NCBI RefSeq assembly: GCF_033568475.1
Contig: NC_133120.1
Span: 84,524,151-84,588,150, forward strand
DNA length: 64,000 bases
Direction: 5' to 3'
From: Henckelia pumila
Taxonomy: Eukaryota > Streptophyta > Magnoliopsida > Lamiales > Gesneriaceae
Shown: one piece after another, positions 24,190 through 36,228 of the stretch
Position numbering within the stretch: the stretch's first letter is position 1
Layout of the letters: every line of letters starts with the position of its first letter
Notes under the pieces: generated by a model
Told to the model about the DNA's origin: nothing
The model's database searches: none
What the model saw: the letters and a program-made list of their open reading frames with translations, nothing else
Position numbers and translations under genes: made by a program

Positions 24190-24604
24190 TGGCTGGTAGT
24201 ATTTACATTTTTCCAACTTATCTTTGACTTTTCTTCGTAACCACACACATGGTGGCTATATATTGCTAAAATATTAGCATTATTGTATTTAAATATTGAA
24301 TTGCATTAATCGAAATGTACTAGAAACACATAAATTACGAACCAAATTCAAATATTATATCGTATAGGCAGTTCCATTATATTCAATGAATAACTAATGT
24401 TGTTGATTTATTTTTGAGTGGTAAAGGAGATATAGACGACACAACTTATAAATTAGAATCGAAAAAAAAAAAAAATCGGTAATATAATTATATATATATA
24501 ATTTTTTTTGAGAGGATTATATATATATAATTATAACCAACATGTGTGGTTATGAAGGAAAGTAAGTTGGCAAAATGTAAATACCAACCGTACCGGTGAG
24601 CTTA
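24190..24604. mobile_element. Inverted-repeat (MITE-like) element upstream of the PUB gene
   Basis: The segment 24190-24262 (CACTGGCTGGTAGTATTTAC, then TTCCAACTTATC and GTAACCACACACATG) recurs in reverse at 24535-24604 (CACCGGTACGGTTGGTATTT when reversed, then GCCAACTTAC and ATAACCACACATG). The arms are about 70 bases with a roughly 270-base centre. I could not fix the exact ends or a target duplication. Confidence 0.65.
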
Positions 24605-25244
24605 TAATTATAATCATTATTATCATAATTATTCAGCTCTAGATCATTCGCCACCGATACAATTTACTAGCACACGGTGGACAACTAATTGGTCCTATTA
24701 AAAAATTGTTTTTGCATGACAGCATGACCCATTTCTATGAACATTTCAGTCCCATAATTAATTTGTATATATATAAGATAAGATACTCATGTATCACGCA
24801 TGCGTGATACGTTTATATGTATTTTTTATCATTATAATTGGACTCACAGTATAAAAAAAAAACTAATATCATAATTATAGAAATTAAAATAATGGTCATA
24901 CTATAATTTGAATTATACGTATATAAACATCATATCAAAAATGTAAAAATTAATGAAGGATTAAATTTTAATTTGAATTAATGAAAAAAAAAATTAAAAA
25001 AGGGAAAGGGTAAAAAACAAAATAGACCATGACACCACAATTTTGGCTCTATCATGCTTAAATTTAATAATAACTAGTGAAAAATATACACACTTTTGCG
25101 TATGTAAAATATAATTATTTTTATATTTTTTTTTTTTTAAAAAAAAGCAAAACATGGAGTTAATGAGAGGTTTAGTGAGATAGTGAATAGAAAGGATAAC
25201 CATGGAATAATGTAGTATTTTGGTGTTTTCAAAGGTAGTTAGTA

Positions 25245-25769
25245 TTAGGGATGAACATTATTTCGGTTAAACCGAATTAAACGACAAAATCGATTGAATT
25301 CGAAAATTCGGTTCGGTTAATTTGAAAATTTGGTTTTAGTATTAGGAAATTTCTGTTAGATCGATTAATTCAGTTCGGTTTCGGTTTTCGTAAGAAAAAA
25401 TTCGGTTAATTTGGTTAATCGAATTATAAATAATTAAATTTTAAAATTTTTTATTAGGCTTTACATATAATTTTTAATATTTTTAGTGTGTTTATATTTA
25501 ATATTGTACTTAATTTTTGTTATTTTTAATTTTTTAAAAGCTTAATGTGTTTTATTATGATAAAAATATCATATTTCAATCATTAATTTTATGAAAGTTT
25601 GTATTTTTTAATTTATTTTGTAAAAAAATCGGTTAATTTGGTGACCGGCAGAATTAACCGATTTTAATTCGGTTTGGTTAAATCGTTTTTAGCATAAATT
25701 CGATTCGATTCGGTTAGCTTAAAAATATCGGTTCGATTTTGACCGAATTAACAGAATGCTCACCCCTAA
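25245..25769. mobile_element. Inverted-repeat element rich in CGGTTAA motifs
   Basis: The ends TTAGGGATGAACATTATTTC and, reversed, TTAGGGGTGAGCATTCTGTT form imperfect terminal inverted repeats. The interior repeats TTCGGTTAA/TTAACCGAA on both sides. Direct repeats TTAGTA flank it (25239-25244 and 25770-25775). This resembles a common class of non-coding plant repeats beginning GGGGTGAGCA. Superfamily unknown. Confidence 0.7.
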
Positions 25770-25775
25770 TTAGTA

Positions 25776-27190
25776 TAGTATTCTCATCTTTTATATAATA
25801 ATAGAATAGATAATGGATAGGATGCAGTAATTATGAAATAATGTATTTTTTGTGTTCTAAAAAATAGTTAGTAAAGTATTTTATATTTTATATAATAGAA
25901 TAGATAATAATAACAATAATAACTATAATGATAATATAATGATAATAATAATAATAATAAATAATAGCATACGCGTAATTTACTCAGTTGTGCGGGCTGA
26001 CTTTTTTTTATTTCAAATGATATTTAATTTCATATTTGTATTATTATTATTATTATTATTATTATTTTTACGTGCTTAAATAGCTTATATTACATCTTAA
26101 AATAATGAACATTTTTTATATTTATAAATTAAAAAATAAAATTAAAAGATGATAATTATAAATAGTTACAGAATTATATCTTAAGATATAAGATCACTCC
26201 TTCTTCAAGAAGTTCTTATCAATCCCGTCCGTAACCATTCTATTCAATCTTCGTCCCGAAAAGAATCGGGAGAAACCGATCTTGTGCCCGATATATTTCA
26301 GGACTCGATCGAATATTTGAGATTTCATCGAATAAGGAGAGAATATTCCGATAATTTTTTTTGCTCAAGGTTTCGTACAAAAAATTAAAAAAAAATACCA
26401 TTAATTTTGGATAATGGTTCAATATTTTCTTAAGATAAAAACATCAACATTAGATAACCATTAATAAAATATTTGGATACAAATTACTAGATAAAATTTA
26501 TTAATGGATTGTTAAATTGCATCGCTTTTTTCATATTTATTTATGTATTTTTTTTAATTAAATAATTATAAATATGAATTAATTTTTTTTAAAGAATACG
26601 CAAGTGATTATCCAACAATAAACAATTATGTAAAATAAGTGCACAATTAATTGTTGTATGAACGGAAGTCCAAAAACATTTATAGTTCAATCTATTAATA
26701 AAATATATTATATAATATTATTTCGAGACGGATCAAAAATCTGGTCCGAAAATGTTTTATTCCCTATCGATCTCTCATGATATTAATTGGGATGGAAAAA
26801 TCTCGAAAATTTGTGACGGAAAAATTAAGTTTTTTCGAAATAGAAATGAAATTAGATTAGGAAGGATAGAGATTTGGGGAAATATTTTCGGCCCTGATCC
26901 TACTTTGACTTCTTGATTTTGGACATAATTTTAAATTAAATAATAAAAAGTATGAAAAAAAAATTAAATAATAAAATAAAATTAGAGTCCTCATAAGATT
27001 TGGATATTAGATTTATATTTGGGTGGGCTGCCGACGCGTAGACATCACACGCGGACACAAGCAGTTGTCATCTCCTCCACGATCAGTTTTCCTTCCCTGC
27101 TAAGCATTCAAATTTGCAAATTAAGGTTCCACCCGCATCTTCAATAAGCGAACCCTTCATTTCGTCCCCCAACAAAATCAAGGATCAAAT
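25776..27190. other. Intergenic DNA upstream of the LRAT-domain gene
   Basis: AT-rich, with short ATA/TTA runs near 25920-26065. No gene supported. The last 150 bases are more GC-rich and are probably the promoter and leader of the next gene. Confidence 0.5.
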
Positions 27191-30100
27191 ATGGGGCTGC
27201 TTTCCAACCGGTAAATTTCTTCTTCTTCTTCTTCTTCTTTTTTTTGTTTTTTTTGTTTTACATTCGATCAGATGTATGTGTTTTGTTTTTTTTAATTAAT
27301 TGGGTGTGTTTGAATGAAAACTGGCAGGATTGAAAGGAGCAGCCTCAAGCCAGGCGATCACATATATTCGTGGCGTACAGCGTATATTTATGCTCACCAT
27401 GGTCAGTTTGTTACGATTGCTTCCTCTTTTTTTTCCTTCGGTTTGATCTTATTCTAACTCGGAATATGGAAAAAGTTGTGCGCGATGAATGTTGTTATTT
27501 TTCTGTTTTATTTTGTCATCTGACTCTGACCGATACCTTATCCTTTTGATTTATATTTTATTGGGGGAAAAGAAGACATTTTTGTTTGTTAGGTTTTATA
27601 TGCAAGTGTTGGTGTCAATTTGTTCGATGGAGAAGTGTATTTTGCGGAATTGAACTTTAAATACAAGTCTTAGGGAAAGTTACAGTTTTTTTCTTAAATT
27701 GGTGGAGAATTGCATTTTAATCTCTGGTCGTGACACTCGAGACATATTTGGTCTTTACAATTTTCCAAATTGTAATGGTCCTTAGAGTCAATTTTCATCA
27801 AAATTTGGGTGGCCTTCCTAAAACTTTGGCAATTTAAAAAAATCCTAATAGCCAATCTGTTTCTGTCGCATGTACAAGTCATTTTCCCCTGAAATCAAAT
27901 TAACCAAAAAAATAGTCATATTTTTTTTAGCTCAATGTTTTAGGGATCCTTTTCTTTTGTTGATTTGTTTTCCTTCATGCTTCTCACCACAAATTCCATC
28001 CAAGCCTCGTATTAGAGTCTGAAACCTTGAGAAACAGCCTCAATCTAAGACTCTGTTTGGGTTCAAAATAGCTTTTTTTATTTGAAACAACGGGATAAAG
28101 AACACTTGAACAATCTCGGATTGCTAATTACTTTTTAATCCAAATGCTTATATATTCCAACTGAACTTGTGTGGTATAAGATAATAGAAAATTAGCATCA
28201 ACCAAACCTAACAAATACATCAGGATTGTGGCATGAGGCAAGGTTAAAGTACGGGCCAAGTGTGGCAATTTCTTATATTGTGTGTGTGCGTTGGGGTGGG
28301 ACTCTTAAGAACAAGGCATTAATAACTGAACCTGCACTTGGAAATAGTAATGCTTGAGAGACATGATTCATGAAGTAGATGATGCTGCAAGCAACGATCA
28401 TATAGGATAATTGACAGCAAGTTGAATAAGCAACAACTCTCTTAACATTGATCACAGTGGTTGCAGTAGCCTAACCAGTGCGATAGATTAAGGTTTGTTG
28501 AGTTTAATTTCTAACTACCGTTTTTTTCATAATTGTCATGCAAAACTGAATTTCATCTATAGATAATTTTATTTATATAAATTTACAGCTAAATACCCAT
28601 TAGTTTAATTTATTTCCTAAAGCTTGCCGGGGGGAAGTACATTAAAGCATGTTTAGATTTTGGTGAAGTGGATACCATTTAAACTGGCTTTGAAGGAAAA
28701 GCTTGCTCTTACCGAGTGAAATACTTATGAGTTCAAAGCGATTATAATACCTTCGCCTTTATTGTTTGCAAAAACTTCGTCATAATTTGTTCAAATTGAT
28801 GTTTGTTCTACTAAAGCTGATGTGACCACTATTGATTTTGTTTTATCTCCATAACTCATGGTTACTTTAGTTTATAGTTTATACAGACTCATCGTCTTTT
28901 CCCTGGTCTCTATATGTGTTCTTTTAGCAAAGTTTAAACTTTGACCCAGCTAAGCATTTTCTTTTACTGGAAAACACTTTCACTGTTGCTGTACATATCA
29001 ATTGGTTTTTAGTTAACTTTCGGAATATCAACCCCTCTTTGTCTTCACACGAACTTATATGGATGGAAACAAGTTTTTTATCACCCAATACCCATCAGTG
29101 CCTGGTAAAATATTTCCATTCCTTCATCCACATCAAGTATTTGGGGTTCGGTTTTTATTTTTGCAAAATTGGACTGTGTTGCATGTATCTTACGCGTCTG
29201 GTGTAATATATGTGCAAAGGCTATAGAGGGAAGATATAAAATAAATCCTCGCTTTTGGACAAAAACTGTATGCTTTTGGAATGTTTCCAGTTTTGTTTTG
29301 AGTACCACCACGCAATGAACTTAGAATTGATAGCTCATAAGTTTGATATCTAAGAATTTTATGATGTGTTTATAGTGCCAGCAGATGGGTTGCGTTAAAT
29401 AAATGTAAATAGCGAAGAGATTTACTCATTTGAAAATGAGGGTAGAAGTCTTACTATTGCGGCATCATGGTTATTTCTTGAAGCTAAATCAACCATTCTC
29501 TCTCTTCTAAATGTGTGGTGTATTATTACTTTGAAGCTTAATTGTTTCTGTGTTCTTCCAGTGAAATATTTTTCAGGATTATCGTGCCTGCTAATATTTA
29601 TGTATGCCACAGGAATCTATCTGGGGGACAATAAAGTTGTACATTTCACAAGACGTGGCCAAGAAGTTGGAACCGGTACAGTCTTAGATATTATCTTAGT
29701 AAGCTCTGGACCAGCTCGGTCTCATGTGCCATGCCCCACATGTGTCCACGTAGAAGAGGGTCATGGGGTGGTCTCCTCATGCTTGAACTGCTTCCTAGCT
29801 GGTGGTGTTCTGTACCGCTTTGAGTATTCTGTCAACCCTGCACTCTTTATTGCAAAAGCACGTGGAGGAACTTGCACCCTCGCCATCTCTGATGAAGATG
29901 ACGCCGTGGTTCATCGAGCAAAGTACCTTCTTGATAATGGGTTTGGGTGCTACAATGTATTCAAGAACAACTGCGAAGACTTTGCTATTTACTGCAAGAC
30001 CGGATTGCTCGTGCTGGATCAGAGCACGATGGGCCAAAGTGGACAAGCCGTGTCTATCATAGGCGGCCCCCTCGCTGCTGTCTTGTCTACGCCACTGCGT

Positions 30101-30298
30101 CTTGTGACGACTAATATTTATGGGATGGCAGCAACTGCTGTTGTGGTTTATTGCGCTAGCCGTTACGCAGCGGACATTGGCATGCGAAGGGATGTTGTGA
30201 AAGTCTCCGCCGAAGATCTTACTAGGAGGCTAGCAACTGGTGTGCTTCAGGTACTCGAACCAAGTCTCCCGACTATTTCTGCACCGCCTGCGAATTAA
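27191..30298 (+). CDS. LRAT/NC-domain protein (NlpC/P60-like fold)
   Basis: Three exons: 27191-27210, 27328-27401 and 29613-30298, giving 259 residues. All splice sites are GT-AG and the frame runs through both joins. It starts [20 protein letters not shown], the usual beginning of this plant family. The LRAT domain covers about residues 12-160. Candidate catalytic residues are the histidines in YAHHGIYLG and VVHFTRRG and the cysteine in [11 protein letters not shown], the pattern of the LRAT cysteine/histidine triad. The C-terminal third contains a hydrophobic Ala/Val-rich stretch that may be a membrane anchor. Relatives in animals are lecithin:retinol acyltransferase and HRAS-like phospholipase/acyltransferases; the plant proteins are largely uncharacterised, so lipid acyl transfer is an inference. 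The 2.2 kb second intron has no recognisable insertion boundaries. This family sits near 2-Cys Prx, LOG and NHL genes in Arabidopsis too, as I recall. Confidence 0.9.
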
Positions 30299-30611
30299 TT
30301 AGCGTCTCTGTCTGTACGTTTTGAGCACCAAATATTTGGTCTGTGGAGGAAATTTAAAAATAAACGAATGTGTCGTGATCATTTCTCGGCCCAGAAGGCT
30401 GCTAGGTGGTGTTTGACGTTAACTTATAACAATGAATTGTGTTCAAACGTTTGATTCATGCTTGTTGAGACACAAGTCGTTTTGTTTGGAATTTTCTGTT
30501 GTAATGTGCCACAACTCTTATTTGGCTGTGTTCGTTTACTCCAATTTTTAATATTTGAATAAATTAATTAAATATGCAAAAGAGTCTTTTAAATTTTACG
30601 CTATATCATCA

Positions 30612-30613
<2 letters not shown>

Positions 30614-30667
<54 letters not shown>
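30614..30667. repeat. (TTA)n microsatellite
   Basis: About 18 TTA units in the 3' flank of the LRAT gene. Confidence 0.95.
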
Positions 30668-30669
<2 letters not shown>

Positions 30670-30856
30670 TACTTAAATAATTTATAGTAACTAAATATTA
30701 TTACAGCAAATTTGACTTTCCAGTGTATTGGTCATTGTATTAAGGAAAGGGTCTCAGTCAACCAGGTTTACAAAACAAAATCTTCCTGACTTTTGAGGGT
30801 CATTAAATGCAAATATTCATATTTTTCACCAAATTGCATTGATTTATTTATTGAAG

Positions 30857-30860
<4 letters not shown>

Positions 30861-30905
<45 letters not shown>

Positions 30906-31075
30906 ACGTGGGAACCTGCAGTCGCTACCTTTCGGTGCGCTCTGGGTAAATACCTGGACTAACGCAATAGCCTGTAAACTATGTTAGTCAGGTAAACTAC
31001 ACTGAGAATCGAACTTATGACCTTTGGCCAAAAATTCACCTGCTCTACTAACTTGGACAACTGTAGTTGTCCGTA
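30861..31075 (-). mobile_element. Second SINE copy, with a (TA)n tail
   Basis: On the minus strand the head reads TTGTCCAAGTTAGTAGAGCA (A-box-like), then GGTCATAAGTTCGATTCTCA (B-box). The body shares ATTGCGTTAGTCCAGGTATT with the SINE at 11936-12145. The 3' end runs into a (TA)n tract at 30861-30901. No target duplication was found, so the outer limits are approximate. Confidence 0.7.
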
Positions 31076-31671
31076 TAAATTTTCACACTTCCACTTTCCT
31101 CCAAATATAGCAAACACAACTCTATACTATCACTTTTTAAGAATGAGCATAAATTTACTTTACATTTGGAACTACAATCGCTAGTGGCTACGTCACGGAG
31201 TAAAATTCATTTTGATGAAATTCGAGCTAAAGCTCTATTTTTTGCCAACATGGGGAAGCAAGATTTCTTGGTTATTATTTGAAAACTCAAACCTCAAAGT
31301 ATGATAAAGGGAAAACCAATAAATATTCTAGGGACTTAGAACTTGGTGGCCTCAATTTTATAGTCTTAAATGTGGTTCGAATATAACAAGAAATGGAGAA
31401 AATCAGTTGGTCCAATTCCTATTCCTCTAGTGAGTTATAGGTTCCTTGTTTCACTCCCATCCAGCTCTTTTGACATACAAAAACCAGGAGAAATTAAAAA
31501 AACATGGTTGAAATTCAATTCCTCAAACCAAATATCACGTTGGACGCCTCGTTTCATGAAAACATTTACATCTCTTCCAAAAATTGCACTCTCATTTCAA
31601 GAGGAGAAACCACCCCCTCTTTTCACAACAAATTCCTCTGCCTTCCGAGACTCGTGCACAGGTAGAGGAAG
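31076..31671. other. Promoter and leader region of the first NHL gene
   Basis: No separate gene. Open frames here lack family features and grade into the NHL leader. Confidence 0.5.
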
Positions 31672-32526
31672 TTGAAGAAAATGGGACCGCCCGACTCGAA
31701 AGAGAAACCCGTGATCGGATACCCTTCCATGGGCAGATACGATCAAGCACAGTACCCTGTTCAAATGCACCCCCCCGTCGCCTCCTCCCCTTCACCATTC
31801 CATAACCAAGGAAACTACCCGATTTACGCCTCCCCGAATCCGAACCCGCATTCGGAATCATACAACTCGTACTACTATCAGAACCCGTATGTCCCAATGA
31901 TCCCCGAGGGCAGAAAAACGACCTCATTCGGCCGAATGATGCTCATCTTCATGGTGGTACTCGTAGCCATCATGTGCACCATGAGTCTAGTCATGTGGTT
32001 CCTCTTCGGAACCTACATCCCCGGCTTCCAAGTCACGTCCCTCAATCTATCCAACTTCACCGCCACAGAGTCCAACTTCACCGGCAAATGGGATATCAAC
32101 GTCACCGTCAGCAACTTGAACGAAGACCTCGAAATCCATTTCAGCCAAATCAGATCCTCTGTTTTCTACAGAGAGGCCATGATGGGTATCTCTTCCATGG
32201 AGCCTTTCGAGATTCAGAAGAGAGAGGCGGTGCATATGAACGTCAGCGTGCCGGCGGGGCAGATCAGTAATGGTACTAGTGGCTCATCCAACTTGCAGAG
32301 GCTGGTGCTGCCGAGTCTTGTGCGGGATCAGAGGAATGGGATCGTGACTTTCAGCTTGAGGTTGGCTTTTCACGTGGATTTTAGATCGTCTGAAATTGTC
32401 TACAAACATGAAATTTTGAAGGTGTACTGTGAGAATTTGAAGGTGGAGATTTCGGACAGTGGTGAAGGTACTTTGGCTCGAGATTTGGGGAGTGATTGTT
32501 TGTTACGTGTAGTGAACGACAAGTGA
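31672..32526 (+). CDS. NDR1/HIN1-like (NHL) LEA_2-domain membrane protein
   Basis: Intronless, 284 residues (281 if the ATG at 31681 is used; MGPPDSKEKP fits the family slightly better). The N-terminal 85 residues are a cytosolic Pro/Tyr/Ser-rich region. One transmembrane segment follows at about residues 90-113 (GRMMLIFMVVLVAIMCTMSL). A LEA_2-type outer domain comes next, with a FQVTSLNLSNFT strand and at least six N-glycosylation sequons (NLS, two NFT, NVT, NVS, NGT). That orientation implies a type II plasma-membrane protein. NHL proteins are related to NDR1 and tobacco HIN1 and several take part in defence and senescence. The long N-terminal tail separates it from the short NHL at 34981, so the two are old members of one superfamily rather than recent tandem copies. 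The specific role is unknown. Confidence 0.85.
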   Translation: MKKMGPPDSKEKPVIGYPSMGRYDQAQYPVQMHPPVASSPSPFHNQGNYPIYASPNPNPHSESYNSYYYQNPYVPMIPEGRKTTSFGRMMLIFMVVLVAIMCTMSLVMWFLFGTYIPGFQVTSLNLSNFTATESNFTGKWDINVTVSNLNEDLEIHFSQIRSSVFYREAMMGISSMEPFEIQKREAVHMNVSVPAGQISNGTSGSSNLQRLVLPSLVRDQRNGIVTFSLRLAFHVDFRSSEIVYKHEILKVYCENLKVEISDSGEGTLARDLGSDCLLRVVNDK

Positions 32527-34558
32527 CATTTCATTCACTCTTTTTTTTTTCTTTTTTGCATTGGTTAGTTTGTATAAATTAGTGTTTCCAATTATGGATA
32601 ATCTTTTTGCATGATGAGTAATTTTTAATCACGTAAGGATATATACAGATTATCTTCTAATTGAGAGATGATTTTTCTTTAGAGTAGATTATATTTTATC
32701 ATTGTTTTAAATAGTTTTGTGATTTTTTTTATGTTGCGTCCATATGTCAATGAGTTTATGCTATATCAAAAAAAAGTACATTCGATGAGTTTATACAAAA
32801 TATTCCGTGAACATGTCAGTGCAAAACAAAAAAAGTACCGATGAACACTACTTTTTATTTTTTGGTTTTTACAGTAAGATGTTTGCACGAATATGTTATG
32901 TTGTTTTATGTTTTTTTTTTTTCTTTTAAGCTGGATGGTGAATGAAATGTCGGTATATCTTTTAACAACATGAAATTGTTTATCCCAGTAGATAGAGTCT
33001 GGAGTTCGATATCCAGCACATTATATCTTGTATAATTCAGTCAATGAACAAGCATTCGAGGCAGTAGCATTCGAGTTAAAATGCACTAGGACATTTTATG
33101 CAATTTGGTGTTGAAAAGGTTGCAATAGAATCTTTAAATGCACCTTTTACACCAACCGAATATTTTTTTATATATTTAGTAAAACTATTAATTGAAAGAA
33201 TAAAAAAACATGCACCTTTGTAAAAATTTGATTTGAGCATATGTTTTAAACTCACACACAACATGTGTACAAAAAAAAACGTTTTATTTATAACTGCTCG
33301 TGACAATATAATCATAAATATTGTTCCAAATGGCATTGTATTCGATTTTTAATAATAATCTTTTAAAGGTTTCGATTGCGAAGTCCAAGGATGATTTATA
33401 GGACTATAAGGTAAAAAAAAATGAAAAAAGAAATTAGAATAAGCGAAAATTTATTGTGGAAGCAAAAAGGTTGGGCTTTTGGAATCTGTTGTGGGCCGCC
33501 GCCGCCCACACCTTTTTCTGAATGAATATTCTTGGCCTCTTTTTGATGCCTTATCTTCGTAACCTTATTTTGTAATTTCTTTTCTTCAAAGTTTGTTTTA
33601 TCATCATTTTAAATATTTTATAAAGAAATCACAACCATAATTATTGTACAAATAAAATAATTTTTAGATCCGTCTGCACAAAAATACTAATCTTTATTAG
33701 CTTTAAGATATAATATTCATTTCACTTGTAGTGCAGTGATATGAACCTTCTCAATACGTGATAGACCTGGATTCGATCTCATGTAATCGCAAAAAAAAAA
33801 AAAAAAAAAAAACCACGTGATTTAAAATTTAAAAAAAAATATGCTGTGAAAACAATATTTAAAATGAGATACATCATGTAACATAACACTGATTATATTG
33901 CATAGAATTAAATCGATAAAAACGTAGGTTAGATTAATTTGAACGATTCCTTTCTTGGTGGGACGGGCCTTAAAGTTATTTGGTTCTGGTATATACCATA
34001 CCCAAACGCGAAGTGGGTGGTTTTGGTGGGCCCAATTAAGCCCAAAACTTATTACTGATTATGGAGTTATCGAACTCGAAGTATATTCAAGAACTCTAAT
34101 TTTTATTCATCGATAATAATAAAGTCGAGATTCTCCACTCTCTCACCTTTGTTCTATTCTCTCGTTTAGGGTGGGTGCTCGAGCCGATAATGATTCCCAA
34201 TATTTTGTGTAATATCACCATTTTTTAAAAAAATGTGGACATAACAAAAATACAAGTCTAGCTCCAAGAATTATATTAGTTGAGTCGATGCTCATCTCGA
34301 GAAGTTGCGTTATTTATTAATTCGGTCACACCCATTATTCTTATTTGATATATATATAAGTTTTAAGCTGACCACTTTTCAAAAAAAAAAAAAATAGTTT
34401 CAAGCTGTCCAACAAATTCCTGCTAATTTCGTCCCCGACCATTAAAATCCAATGCTAGGTTTTAGTTATTTTGTTTTTGATTTTTCGCACCGCTAAAACA
34501 CGACACTGAGTTTTAGTGGTCGGACACGAAGTTGGCATTCTTTGTTGGGCAGCTGAAA

Positions 34559-34601
<43 letters not shown>

Positions 34602-34912
34602 CTTATGAGACTGTTTCACATATCAATTTTGTGAAACAAATTTCTTACTCATATCGATACATAAAAAATACTATTTTTCATTTCAAAAATATTACGTTTA
34701 CTTCAGATGTAGATCAGATCAACCCTGCAGTATACATATATGTAGTATCTAACTTATCTAAAGTATTTTTAACCAAGAAAAAATTGTAATTTTAGTTCGA
34801 TAACTTATACAAATTTGATGCACAAATAGGTATGCATTCATCTTCTTTGTTTTAACACTAATGAATCTTGTCTATAGTACCCATGGCCAGCCTAAGCTCA
34901 TTTTGAGAAGCC
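32527..34912. other. NHL-NHL intergenic region
   Basis: No gene. A fragment near 32985-33020 (CCCAGTAGATAGAGTCTGGA, then GTTCGATATCC) has a tRNA/SINE-like B-box but no clear ends. A (TA)n run lies at 34563-34598. Confidence 0.5.
33721..33812 (+). mobile_element. Short SINE-like or tRNA-derived retroposon with poly-A tail
   Basis: About 70 bases containing a B-box-like GGATTCGATCTC are followed directly by about 22 A residues (33791-33812). No target duplication is visible. A truncated SINE or a processed RNA copy is possible. Confidence 0.45.
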
Positions 34913-34920
34913 TATATAAT
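34913..34920 (+). promoter_or_regulatory. Putative TATA box of the NHL10-like gene
   Basis: TATATAAT lies about 65 bases before the ATG at 34981. Confidence 0.5.
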
Positions 34921-34980
34921 TAACACATACCCAACCACCATTTCTTCCCACATCCGATCGCCACCGCCACCGCCACCACC

Positions 34981-35622
34981 ATGTCGGAGAAACCAAGTCA
35001 CGACCACCACCACCACCACATCCTGTGGCCACGTAAAATCACCCGCCGCTTCTGCGCATGCCTCCTCATCTTCACCTTCATCATCCTTCTCACCATCCTC
35101 CTTGTCTGGGCCAGTCTCCAACCCCAAAAGCCCACCTTCACACTCCAAGACGCCACCATCTTCAACCTCAACGTCACCGCCCCCAACGTCATCTCCACCA
35201 CCCTCCAGATCACCGTCAACTCCCACAACCCAAACTCCAAGATCGGCATCTACTACGACACCATGGAGGTGTACGCCGCCTATCACCACCAGCAAATCAC
35301 TTACCCCACCGTCATCCCCCCCGTCTACCAAGGCCACCGGGACGACAACGTCTGGTCTCCCTTCATCTACGGCACCACCGTCCCCGTCGCGCCGTACAAC
35401 GGCCTCTCCCTCAGCCAGGACCAGGCCAACGGCGCCATAGCCATGGTGATCAGGCTCAACGGACGCGTGAAATGGAAGGTGGGCAACTTTGTTTCCGGCC
35501 GTTACCATCTTCACGTCAGCTGCCCCGCCTATATTCCCATCGGAAATAGCAAGAACACCGGAATTGTCATCGGGAATGCCATCAAGTATCAGCTTTCGCA
35601 GACTTGTAGTGTTAATGTTTGA
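34981..35622 (+). CDS. NDR1/HIN1-like protein of the NHL1/NHL3/NHL10 group
   Basis: Intronless, 213 residues. A His-rich N-terminus (HDHHHHHILWPRKITRRFCA) precedes one membrane span at about residues 23-45. The LEA_2 domain follows: LQDATIFNLNVTAPNVISTT, then the SHNPNSKIGIYYD motif highly conserved in NHL1/3/10 proteins, and VKWKVGNFVSGRYHLHVSCP with a C-terminal Cys (SQTCSVNV). Known relatives are plasma-membrane proteins induced by pathogens, senescence or cold. The coding part is very rich in C, unlike its AT-rich surroundings, so long antisense frames open across it; these are shadows. The ATG is the first in frame after a TATA box. In Arabidopsis, NHL genes of this group adjoin PUB23 and LOG2, and LOG7. 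Confidence 0.92.
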   Translation: MSEKPSHDHHHHHILWPRKITRRFCACLLIFTFIILLTILLVWASLQPQKPTFTLQDATIFNLNVTAPNVISTTLQITVNSHNPNSKIGIYYDTMEVYAAYHHQQITYPTVIPPVYQGHRDDNVWSPFIYGTTVPVAPYNGLSLSQDQANGAIAMVIRLNGRVKWKVGNFVSGRYHLHVSCPAYIPIGNSKNTGIVIGNAIKYQLSQTCSVNV

Positions 35623-36228
35623 TCCATTATATATTTTCATCAACTGTACGTTGAATCCGGGTTTGTTTAATAAATATTGCACGTGTTATCATTAAAAATA
35701 AACTAGAGAAATTGTACATCTTTCCCTAATAAATTTTAATTAATTACATGTTTTTTTGTTTAATTTGGGCAGAATATATATATACGTCCGTCGATATCTA
35801 GCTAATATATGTTCTCACGTGTGCATGCACATACGCATTTGTATGTTAACATAAGTTTGTGTATATATATACACACGTGTGAGTGAATATAATAGTTAAT
35901 TTGAATCCTAGACATAAAACTTGGAACGATAGATTGAGAACGTATTTAAATATAATTAATAAATACTTAAATGAAAAACATGATACGGTGGACTATGGAG
36001 TATAAATATTGGGCTAGCTAGCTAGCAGTTTTCACTTATAAGTTATAATAGAAATAAATTGGGCTTCAAGAAGGCCTGATCTTTCACAAGCTAATGATTT
36101 CCCAACTTGGGCCGGTTCAACTTTGGGCTTTATCGCTTTGATATTTATCAAATTCTCCTCGATTAAAAAACAAAATAATCAATAATCTGTTTATTGACAA
36201 TAATATTCATTATAATAATAATAATCTA
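35623..36228. other. 3' flank of the NHL10-like gene
   Basis: No gene or clear repeat seen. Confidence 0.5.

Noticed and set aside
31370-31675. 101-codon frame just upstream of the first NHL gene
   Set aside because: No family features; it overlaps the expected NHL leader.
33721-33790. A true tRNA gene
   Set aside because: A B-box-like motif is present, but no complete cloverleaf could be drawn and a poly-A tail follows, so a retroposon is more likely.
34912-35682. 256-codon minus-strand open frame and other long frames over the NHL10-like gene
   Set aside because: They exist because the NHL gene is C-rich and lacks antisense stops; the proteins are low-complexity Gly/Asp/Val or Pro/His strings with no family.
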